Positions 1 to 6,148 of a stretch of DNA of 7,335 bases are shown piece after piece (positions within the stretch are counted from its first letter, which is position 1; each line of letters starts with the position of its first letter). The translations under genes were made by a program, and so were the position numbers. A model generated the notes under the pieces. The model saw only the letters and a program-made list of their open reading frames with translations. It was not told where the DNA came from and ran no database searches. Location of the stretch: positions 1-7,335 of the forward strand of contig SKKV01000076.1 of NCBI GenBank assembly GCA_007123575.1. The letters are read 5' to 3'. The stretch is from Wenzhouxiangella sp. GTDB taxonomy: Bacteria > Pseudomonadota > Gammaproteobacteria > Xanthomonadales > Wenzhouxiangellaceae.

Positions 1-94
1 CCATTTGCGCTCGATAGCGTGCCTGCTCGCCGCGCCTCACCGGGCGCAATGCCAGTTCCGATAGCTGTTGACCCTGGAAAATCGTTGCGTTCAT
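1..94 (-). CDS. N-terminal fragment of a DUF4338 (DruA-like / transposase-associated) protein, cut by window edge
   Basis: An ATG at 94 opens a frame that stays open to the left edge, giving 31 residues. The stretch LALRPVRRGEQARYRAQM (residues 14-31) resembles the start of the DUF4338 region as I know it, where an 'RPV' segment and an E-x-x-R segment precede a conserved His-His-Tyr-Leu-Gly motif. That motif would lie outside the window, so the assignment rests on a short match. DUF4338 occurs in the Druantia defence protein DruA and in many stand-alone, transposon-associated proteins; which one this is cannot be told here. The start is supported by a well-formed promoter at 101-129 whose predicted transcript would begin at or next to the ATG. 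The gene reads left, away from the FHA gene, with about 460 bp of apparently non-coding DNA between them. Confidence 0.55.
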   Translation of the reverse strand, partial: MNATIFQGQQLSELALRPVRRGEQARYRAQM

Positions 95-100
95 GCAGCC

Positions 101-129
101 TTTATACTGGAGTGACACACGGTTGTCCA
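101..129 (-). promoter_or_regulatory. sigma70-type promoter for the left-edge gene
   Basis: On the minus strand a -35 hexamer TGGACA (129-124, five of six matches to TTGACA) is separated by exactly 17 bp from a -10 hexamer TATAAA (106-101, five of six matches to TATAAT). Transcription would start about position 94-95, right at the ATG at 94, so the mRNA would be leaderless or nearly so. An AAGG close to the ATG could act as a ribosome site only if transcription begins further upstream. Confidence 0.55.
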
Positions 130-312
130 GCAATAACTGCTAACTCATTGGCTGTTCAACAGAATCAACGGAGGACAAATTCGCCCTGAGGCTGAAACCT
201 CTTTCCGGATCATGCCGTTTGCCAGCGAGGGTGAGCTACGCGAGAGTCGCCGAAGCGAAACGTACCCCATGTCTCTCGCAGCGGGTGGTATCTGTCAGAT
301 CGCGGCCTGACC

Positions 313-332
313 GGGTGCGGAAATCTGCACCC
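313..332. other. short GC-rich hairpin with AAAT loop
   Basis: Arms 313-320 (GGGTGCGG) and 325-332 (CTGCACCC) pair over 8 bp with one G-U pair and leave a 4-nt loop. No T run follows on either strand, so it does not look like an intrinsic terminator. It lies about 230 bp downstream of the FHA gene stop, inside the non-coding stretch. Its role is unknown and it may be chance in GC-rich DNA. Confidence 0.3.
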
Positions 333-498
333 ACCCCGCCCCAAACTATTGAACTCCTACCAAGCCAGACCGAAAGCGCAGAACCAACGGTGACGTCAGA
401 ACAAACCCTACCGCCCCCAAGGCCACTGCCCTATCAAATATCGAAAAAGCCGCTCACCCGGTCAGGCCACGAGCTGGCTGGTACCACCCGATGCATCT

Positions 499-525
499 CC
501 CAACCACCCCAAGCCCGACCGACCC
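499..525 (-). other. potential G-quadruplex motif downstream of the FHA gene
   Basis: On the minus strand four runs of at least three G lie at 525-523, 516-514, 510-507 and 501-499, with loops of 6, 3 and 5 nt. A fifth run of five G lies at 538-534. This fits the canonical G3+N1-7 pattern on the strand that carries the FHA transcript, 34 nt after its stop codon. It could slow polymerase or stabilise the mRNA 3' end. Folding is inferred from the pattern only. Confidence 0.35.
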
Positions 526-558
526 AAGGCACTCCCCCAAGGTTCAGGCACGAAAAGC

Positions 559-1575
559 TCAATCCTGGGGATCCACCAAGTCATCAGGATCCGGAGCATC
601 GGGCACGACGCGGTCCAGTTGATCGCGCGCTGCTTCCAGGGTCGGTCGCAGCGTGTCGAGGTCGGCGAGGAACTGGTCTACGGGCTGGGCGCTGGCGATG
701 CGCACGGCCGGGGGCTGGAGGACTCGGACGTAGTGGCTGCGCTCGAAACCGGGTTCGGGCCAGAGGGTGCGAACCGTTTCAGGGCTCATGCCCAGGGCAA
801 CGATCAGGACGACGATGGCGGCCTGAAGGCGACCGTGGTTGGGACCGATGACGCGCCGGTGCAGGATGGCGGCCGCCCCAATGGCCAGCCAGACAATGGT
901 GTACTCGATGGCTGTGAGCCAGGACAGCGACAGGCTGTAGGCAAGCAGAGGAACCAGCCAGTAAAGCACGAGGCTGGCAGCCAGGGCCAATGCGGTAATC
1001 AGCAGATGGGTTGCAAACAAGGCCTGGCCCCGGAACAGGCGGCAGGCGCCGGACCAGAGTCCGGTCCAGAAAAGCAGGACCAGGGTGACGAACGTGACCT
1101 CGCCAAGCTGGGCGGTCAAGCGAAACTCCGAACTGACCTGCAGCCACTCGAACAGGATCATCAGACCCAGGGCGGCGAACGCGGCAGCAATTGCCACGGG
1201 CCACAGGCCGCGCTGACCAGTCAGCGGCAGTTCAGCGGCCAGCTCTGGTGCACCGGCATAGATTTTCAGGCGGGTGCGGCCGATCAGAAATTCGCCAAAG
1301 CCGTTTTCGGAATTGATGTGCAGTGTGTCAACCGCCGCGCGCTGGTGGGGAATACGCAGGCCGTTGACGCTGCCCTGGTCGGACACTGTCAGGCTGCCGT
1401 CATCTTCGCGCGCGACCATGACGTGGCGGACAGCCACGTGCGGGTCGTCCAGAATGACATCGCAATCGAAGGCTCGGCCGATCTGCACGGAAGCGCCCTC
1501 CGGCAGGCTAAGGCGGTGGCGCTGGCTGACCCGACCATAGCGGCCGATCTCTTCAATGAAGACTACATCGCCCAT
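559..1575 (-). CDS. FHA-domain membrane protein, about five transmembrane helices
   Basis: A 338-residue protein. Residues about 5-106 form a forkhead-associated fold: the IGR motif (Gly33-Arg34), the position of the usual S-x-x-H (here Ala48-Val-Arg-His51) and GSVNG (68-72). FHA domains bind phosphothreonine; here the Ser that normally contacts the phosphate is Ala, so binding may be altered. Hydrophobic stretches at about 124-144, 158-179, 189-211, 218-238 and 249-264 predict five membrane helices (the last is short, so four is possible). The C-terminal 75 residues include a charged helical part and an Asp/Pro-rich end (325-338). With five helices the FHA domain is cytoplasmic and the tail periplasmic. 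The ATG at 1575 lies inside the last codons of the protease gene (13-bp overlap), with only a weak GAG about 8 nt upstream, so translation is probably coupled. No known named family; the function is unassigned. Confidence 0.9.
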   Translation of the reverse strand: MGDVVFIEEIGRYGRVSQRHRLSLPEGASVQIGRAFDCDVILDDPHVAVRHVMVAREDDGSLTVSDQGSVNGLRIPHQRAAVDTLHINSENGFGEFLIGRTRLKIYAGAPELAAELPLTGQRGLWPVAIAAAFAALGLMILFEWLQVSSEFRLTAQLGEVTFVTLVLLFWTGLWSGACRLFRGQALFATHLLITALALAASLVLYWLVPLLAYSLSLSWLTAIEYTIVWLAIGAAAILHRRVIGPNHGRLQAAIVVLIVALGMSPETVRTLWPEPGFERSHYVRVLQPPAVRIASAQPVDQFLADLDTLRPTLEAARDQLDRVVPDAPDPDDLVDPQD

Positions 1576-2912
1576 TGCATATTCTCGATCAGACGCCGGA
1601 CCTGGCGGGTACCGGTTTCCCAGCTTACCCCCTTCATCTCCAGCCGCGAGACCAGAGCCTCGGAAGACGAATCCTGGGTGACCACCGATACGTCGATATC
1701 AAAAATACCGTCAAACTCGCGGTAGGCACGGGCACACCACAGCACGCGCAGCTCGGGGCCGGCCTCGGGCGTGGCGGAGCTGACGAACTCATCGTGGCAG
1801 CGCGCAGCGGTGAGGCGGCGCGAAGTCATGAAATGCAAGTGCGTTTCCGGCGCATACAGACTGCTCAAGTGGTGGGCGAACTGGACCGCGTTCAAATCCT
1901 GATTGATGATATGGGAATGAACCAGCGAGTAGGCGCCGGTGTTGAGCTGACTGTCTATGAACAGCTGGCTCTGGGCGCTGCAGCGGGTCGTGTCGACATA
2001 TACCCGTGGCCGCGGCCGGGCATGGCGATTGGTGCCGGCCCAGCAGCTTAACCAAGGCAGATCGGGCTCGCTGATCCGGTAGCGACCCATGTCCAGCGGC
2101 TCGCGCGGCGCTTCATCAAGCTCTTCGAAAAGGCCGGCCTGCCAGCTCAGCACCTGGCGGGCGATGTTGTCCTTGACCACATCCAGCGACATGGGTTGGC
2201 CGTTGCGGGCCTGGTCCAGCAGGGCCTGGGCCTTTCTCGGCGGGACCAGGAAACTGATCAACTGGCCGCCACCCATGCGGGCGACATTGACCCCGGCGAT
2301 GCGGCGGTCGCGAGTCAGGGCCGGTCCGCCGCTCATGCCGGCATTGAGCGCGCCGGAGAAATGGATGCGTTCCAGAAAACTGCGCTCGACCCTGCCGTTA
2401 TGGGTGCCCTCGACGATGGTAAAGCCGATATCCATGGGGTTGCCGATGGCAAACAGGCGCTCTCCCTGCGGCATGGCGTCGGTCAGCGCCAGGGCATCGA
2501 ATTCCAGGTAGACATCGGTCGAGCGCGCGCGCCGGACCACGGCCAGGTCGCTGAGCACGTCGATGGCCAACAGTTCCAGATCGCCGCGCGAGCCGTTCGG
2601 CTCGCGATATTGCAGACGGTAGGTACCCGGCTCCAGAGCGTGCTGGGCAACGACGTGGTAGTTGGTAATGGCCAGGCCATCGGCGCTGACCAGGAAGCCG
2701 GAGCCGATCGAACTTTGCTGCTCACCCGGCCCCACCACGGTGCGAATCTGCAGCAGCGCCGGGCGAACGTCCGAAAACACCGCATCGGCACCATCGGTAG
2801 TCAAAGCGGCTGCCGGTGTGGCACCCAGTAGCAGGGTAGCCAGGAAAAGCACCGCAAGCCGTTGACTCGGGCGATGCGGCAGGAATGGGTTAAAGACGTT
2901 TGCGCGGTTCAA
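1563..2912 (-). CDS. secreted trypsin-like (S1/HtrA-type) serine protease with novel C-terminal region
   Basis: A 449-residue exported protease if the TTG at 2912 is the start. Residues 1-36 form a signal peptide: an Arg-containing n-region, then AVLFLATLLLGA and a likely Ala-Ala-Ala cleavage site. The peptidase domain (about 45-235) carries a full catalytic triad: His86 in TNYHVV, Asp122 in SDLAVV and Ser194 in GMSGGP. HtrA proteases have these signatures, but no PDZ domain is apparent. Instead residues about 275-449 form a region I do not recognise, with four cysteines (290, 311, 372, 393) that could make two disulphides in the periplasm. No in-frame ATG exists near the N-terminus. The TTG at 2912 has AAGG nine bases upstream; an alternative TTG at 2981 also has AAGG but would add 23 residues, ruin the signal peptide's proportions and place the start only 13 bp from the terminator hairpin. 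The TAG stop overlaps the FHA gene. Substrate unknown. Confidence 0.92.
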   Translation of the reverse strand: MNRANVFNPFLPHRPSQRLAVLFLATLLLGATPAAALTTDGADAVFSDVRPALLQIRTVVGPGEQQSSIGSGFLVSADGLAITNYHVVAQHALEPGTYRLQYREPNGSRGDLELLAIDVLSDLAVVRRARSTDVYLEFDALALTDAMPQGERLFAIGNPMDIGFTIVEGTHNGRVERSFLERIHFSGALNAGMSGGPALTRDRRIAGVNVARMGGGQLISFLVPPRKAQALLDQARNGQPMSLDVVKDNIARQVLSWQAGLFEELDEAPREPLDMGRYRISEPDLPWLSCWAGTNRHARPRPRVYVDTTRCSAQSQLFIDSQLNTGAYSLVHSHIINQDLNAVQFAHHLSSLYAPETHLHFMTSRRLTAARCHDEFVSSATPEAGPELRVLWCARAYREFDGIFDIDVSVVTQDSSSEALVSRLEMKGVSWETGTRQVRRLIENMQWAM

Positions 2913-2993
2913 GGAGTTGAGCCTTGTTGATTCATTGGGCCAGTGTAGCGCCGTGCAGTCGTAGCAAGGTGGCGGATGCAAAGAAGAAAAACC

Positions 2994-3076
2994 TTGAAAC
3001 CACCGAAAACGCCGAAGACACCGAATTCAACCCTCGGAATACCTTCGGTGCCTTCGGTGTCTTCGGTGGTTTCCAA
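2994..3076 (-). terminator. large hairpin, likely terminator of the efflux operon (possibly bidirectional)
   Basis: Arms 2997-3025 and 3044-3072 (29 nt each) pair around an 18-nt loop. As minus-strand RNA the stem has 28 pairs, two of them G-U, with one A-C mismatch; three more pairs (2994-2996 with 3074-3076) extend it past a one-base bulge. As plus-strand RNA it has two A-C mismatches, so the minus strand folds better. On the minus strand a run of five U (2991-2987) follows two bases after the stem. On the plus strand five T (3080-3084) lie just beyond the other arm. It starts 7 bp after the permease stop, the expected place for an intrinsic terminator. It separates the efflux pair from the protease-FHA pair. 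Confidence 0.6.
2994..3076. repeat. inverted array of imperfect 9-nt ACCGAA-type units
   Basis: The left arm consists of three 9-nt units of the form NNCNCCGAA (2999-3007, 3008-3016, 3017-3025). The right arm is the reverse complement series, three units of the form TTCGGNGNN. The unit period within each arm distinguishes it from an ordinary terminator. From memory, similar intergenic palindromes made of repeated 'CCGAAG' or 'CGAAGG' units occur in many unrelated bacterial genomes and are often mis-called as short proteins; this was not checked by search. Confidence 0.7.
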
Positions 3077-3082
3077 TTCTTT

Positions 3083-6000
3083 TTAATGCCGGGTGCGCAT
3101 GGACAGGCGGTAGAGCAAGGGGATGACGAACAGGGTGAGGAGGGCGGAGACGGTCAGGCCCCAGACCAGGGTGACGGCGACCGGGCCCCAGAGCAGGGAA
3201 CGACCGCCAAGCCCCAGGGCCAGCGACAGCAGGCCAGCGATGGTGGTGGCGGTGGTCATCAGGATCGGGATGACGCGGCGGCGGGCGGCGAAGACGGTGG
3301 CCATGAGCGGGCGCATTCCGGCTGCCAGGCGTTGATTGGCGGCCGAAATCAACACAATGGCGGCGTTCACCGCAATCCCGGCCAGGGCGATGATGCCGTA
3401 CATGGTGTACAGGCTCAGCGGATTGTTTGAAAGCAACAAACCGAACACCACGCCGGTAAAGGCCATGGGTACGGTGAGCAGAATCAGGAAGGGCTGGAAG
3501 TAGCTTTTGAACTGGGTGGCCAGAATCAGGTAGATCAGGCCGATGCCGAGCATGAACAAAACGGCCATGGCTTCCAGAGATTCCTGGATGTCGTCAAGCT
3601 CGCCGGAAAAGTCCAGGTCAGCGCCTGGGAACTCGGCCGCGATATCTTCCCAGGCTGCTTCGATGCGGCGGTTGATTTCTACCGTGTTGGTGATCTGACG
3701 ATCAATATCGCCTTCGATGGTGATGGTGCGCCGCAGGTTGTAGTGGCGGATGACACCCGGAGCTTCGCCGGTGCGAGCCTGGACCAGCGCCCCCAGATAA
3801 GTCTGCACGCCGTTGGGCAGGATGACGGGGTCATCCAGCACCGCGCCGGGATCGCGCGGACGCTCACGCTCGGCCTTGACTCTGAGTTCGTAACGATCAC
3901 CGCCTTGGCGGGTAAAGCCGACGATTTCACCGTCGACATGCAGGCGCAGCAGTCGGGCCAGGGCAGCAGGCTCCAGCCCGGCCTGAACCAGCGCTTCCCG
4001 ATCCAGGCTCAAGACGAGTTCCGAGCGACCGGGCACGCGATCGTCGGTGATGTCGCGCGCGCCGGGCAACTCGGCTATCAGCTCGCGCAGACGGTTGGTT
4101 GCGGCTCTGAGCTCATCGAAGTCATCGCTGCGCACCTTGACGTTGATCGGCTGCTGGGTAGGCGGGCCGCCGGAAATCTGCAAGAAAGCGATCTGACCGT
4201 CGATCGGCGTGGCCAGAACGTCCTCGCGCATGCCATCAATGATGGCATCGACCGTACGGCCACCGTTGGCCGGGTTGAGCGAGACAATGACCTGGCCGTA
4301 CTGATCACCGAACAGCGGTTCGACATCGGTGAACTGACCGCCGGACAAGGCAACCACACTGCGTGCCTCACCCTCGCGCAGGCCGGCGCGCACGCTTTGC
4401 TCAACGCGCTGGACCTGGCGCAAGGTGTCTTCCAGCGACGCATCGCTGGGCATGTCGACCTGGACATAGAACAGCCTGATCGGATCGAAGGCGAAGAACT
4501 CCAGTCGGACCAGACCGGCAAAAACCGCGCCCAGAGCCAGGGCAAAGGCCAGGCCGGCTATTGCCAGGTAACGTTTTGGCCGGCGCAGCACGTGAACCAG
4601 GGCGGTGACATAGCGGGTGCGAAGTCGTCGAGTCAAGCGTCCGCGCCAATGCCCAGTGGCAGCCGGTCGGTAATGGCTGTGCACGACCTGGGTAGGCAGC
4701 ACCCAGAACGCCTGCACCAGCGAAATCAGCAGGCCAACGGTTACCACGAAGGGAACCACGAACATGAACTTGCCGACGATGCCCGGCATCAACATCAGCG
4801 GCAGAAAGGCGGCGATGGTGGTCAAAACCGAAGCCGTCAGCGGAATACCGACTTCGCGCAGGGCACGGGTAGCGGCCCGCAGCGGCGGCTGGCCGAGGCG
4901 CAGCCGGTAGTAAATCGCCTCGACGATGACTACCGAGACATCCACCAGCATACCGAGCACGATGACCACGCCCAACAGCACGGTGATGTTCAGGGTAAAG
5001 CCGAAGGCATAAAGCACGGCAAAGGTACCTGCAACGCACAGAATCAGGCCGACGCCGACCAGCAATGCGATGCGTGTGGCGAGGAACAACCAGCAGACAG
5101 CCAGCACCAGCAGCAGGCCGACCACGGCATTGTTGCTCATCACACTGATTGCTTCGCGCGTTGGCACAGTCTGGTCGTCGGCCAGGACCAAACCCATGCC
5201 CTGCTCGGCTAGGACCGAGTTGCGCCGATCGATGTAGTCGTTCAGGTCCGCAATCAGGTTGAGCGTGTTGGACCCAGGCCGCTTGTTGACCGACAGCAGG
5301 ATGGCCGGCTGCCCTTCCAGCGCCACCAACTGTTCGGGAATGCTTGCGCCCAGACGCAGGCGGGCAACTTCATCAAAGCGGATCACCTCGCCGGTGGCCG
5401 GTGCCGACAAGGTCATGCCGGCCAGGCTGCCGGGATCAATGCTGCTGCCCTCGGCACGGATCAGCCATTGGCCGTCGGTGGTATGCAGGCGGCCGGCAAA
5501 CACATCCTGATACCAACCAGCGGCGGCGCTGGCCAGCTGCAGCGCGCTGAGGCCACGGCCGGCCAGCGCGTGGGGGTCGAACAGGATCTGCAGCTCCGGG
5601 TCATTCAAGGCCTGAGCCAGGACCTGATCGACGGCACTGAAACGCTCCAGATCCTGGCGCGTGCGCCGGGCCAGGGCGCGCAGATTGTCGTCATCGGCCT
5701 GCCCGACCACCAGCACAAGGGCGGTCGGAAAGCCGCTGGAGGTTGTCACTTCGACAATGCTCGGATCACGCGCCTCCGGCGGCAGCTCGTCATTGACCAT
5801 GGCCTGGACCTCGCGCCGGAGATCGGCCACGCGTCGTTCGAAATCGCGCTGCGAGATTTCCTCGAAGCGAACGAGAATGTTGGACACGTTCTCGCGACTG
5901 CTGGACACCACGAAGCGCACATCCTGCAGGCGGGCGATGGCTTCTTCCAGCGGGTCGGTAACCAGGCGCTCGACGTCTTCGGCCGAGGCACCCGGCAGAA

Positions 6001-6142
6001 TCGTCGACATGTTGATCCAGTTGAAGTTGATGTCCGGATCGCGCTCGCGCGGCATCAGCCAGAACGCGGCAATACCCATGACCAGGACCACGGCCATGAA
6101 CACGTTGGCCAGCGGGTGATTCCCGTACAGGCGCTCAAGCAT
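3083..6142 (-). CDS. RND-family multidrug efflux permease (AcrB/HAE1-type)
   Basis: A 1019-residue inner-membrane transporter of normal length for the AcrB/HAE1 family, expected to work as a trimer that drives substrates out through a periplasmic adaptor and an outer-membrane channel. The layout is complete: TM1 about 13-31, a large periplasmic porter region, TM2-6 about 338-481, TM7 about 523-545, a second porter region, then TM8-12 about 860-1010. Early porter landmarks such as PGASAEDVE and the DPLEEAI helix are clear. The TM4 proton-relay motif reads GMLVDVSVV: Asp401 matches AcrB Asp407, but the Asp408 position is Val402. In TM10 the Lys940 position is Asn926 (GIAVNAAIV). A Thr at 963 matches AcrB Thr978. 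The ATG at 6142 follows the adaptor stop by 6 bp and has no strong ribosome site, implying translational coupling. The substrate cannot be inferred. A terminator-like hairpin follows the stop. Confidence 0.97.
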   Translation of the reverse strand: MLERLYGNHPLANVFMAVVLVMGIAAFWLMPRERDPDINFNWINMSTILPGASAEDVERLVTDPLEEAIARLQDVRFVVSSSRENVSNILVRFEEISQRDFERRVADLRREVQAMVNDELPPEARDPSIVEVTTSSGFPTALVLVVGQADDDNLRALARRTRQDLERFSAVDQVLAQALNDPELQILFDPHALAGRGLSALQLASAAAGWYQDVFAGRLHTTDGQWLIRAEGSSIDPGSLAGMTLSAPATGEVIRFDEVARLRLGASIPEQLVALEGQPAILLSVNKRPGSNTLNLIADLNDYIDRRNSVLAEQGMGLVLADDQTVPTREAISVMSNNAVVGLLLVLAVCWLFLATRIALLVGVGLILCVAGTFAVLYAFGFTLNITVLLGVVIVLGMLVDVSVVIVEAIYYRLRLGQPPLRAATRALREVGIPLTASVLTTIAAFLPLMLMPGIVGKFMFVVPFVVTVGLLISLVQAFWVLPTQVVHSHYRPAATGHWRGRLTRRLRTRYVTALVHVLRRPKRYLAIAGLAFALALGAVFAGLVRLEFFAFDPIRLFYVQVDMPSDASLEDTLRQVQRVEQSVRAGLREGEARSVVALSGGQFTDVEPLFGDQYGQVIVSLNPANGGRTVDAIIDGMREDVLATPIDGQIAFLQISGGPPTQQPINVKVRSDDFDELRAATNRLRELIAELPGARDITDDRVPGRSELVLSLDREALVQAGLEPAALARLLRLHVDGEIVGFTRQGGDRYELRVKAERERPRDPGAVLDDPVILPNGVQTYLGALVQARTGEAPGVIRHYNLRRTITIEGDIDRQITNTVEINRRIEAAWEDIAAEFPGADLDFSGELDDIQESLEAMAVLFMLGIGLIYLILATQFKSYFQPFLILLTVPMAFTGVVFGLLLSNNPLSLYTMYGIIALAGIAVNAAIVLISAANQRLAAGMRPLMATVFAARRRVIPILMTTATTIAGLLSLALGLGGRSLLWGPVAVTLVWGLTVSALLTLFVIPLLYRLSMRTRH

Positions 6143-6148
6143 GGGTGT

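Larger units (their letters stand above)
95..558. other. 464-bp intergenic stretch without a convincing gene
   Basis: No frame here has both a plausible start and a recognisable protein. A long plus-strand frame begins near 219 with TTG but runs on into the antisense of the FHA gene and is low-complexity and proline-rich, so it is not counted. Contents seen: the leftward promoter at 101-129, an 11-bp near-palindrome at 152-162 (CTGTTCAACAG), another at 290-300, a short hairpin at 313-332 and a C-rich plus strand at 499-538. No tRNA, attachment site or clear transposon end was recognised. It may be the flank of a mobile element belonging to the left-edge gene, but no terminal repeat pair could be matched because the other end is outside the window. 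Confidence 0.6.

Noticed and set aside
141..162. Possible mobile-element end around TAACTCATTGGCTG and the CTGTTCAACAG palindrome.
   Set aside because: No matching inverted copy or target duplication could be found within the window.
212..310. Small plus-strand frame with an ATG at 212, and a GGAGG at 170-174 upstream.
   Set aside because: The GGAGG is too far from the ATG, no recognisable protein results, and nothing nearby supports expression.
219..851. Long plus-strand open frame rich in Pro and Arg.
   Set aside because: It starts with TTG without a ribosome site and its second half is antisense to the FHA gene; composition is typical of a GC-rich shadow frame.
2924..3430. Plus-strand frame across the inverted repeat, encoding repeated Thr-Glu-type residues then a Gln/Gly-rich tail.
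   Set aside because: It is translation of the 9-nt repeat followed by antisense of the permease, not a protein.
3743..5212. Long plus-strand open frame of 489 codons, rich in Gln, His and Asp.
   Set aside because: It lies wholly opposite the permease, whose sequence is clearly conserved; the antisense composition is low-complexity.
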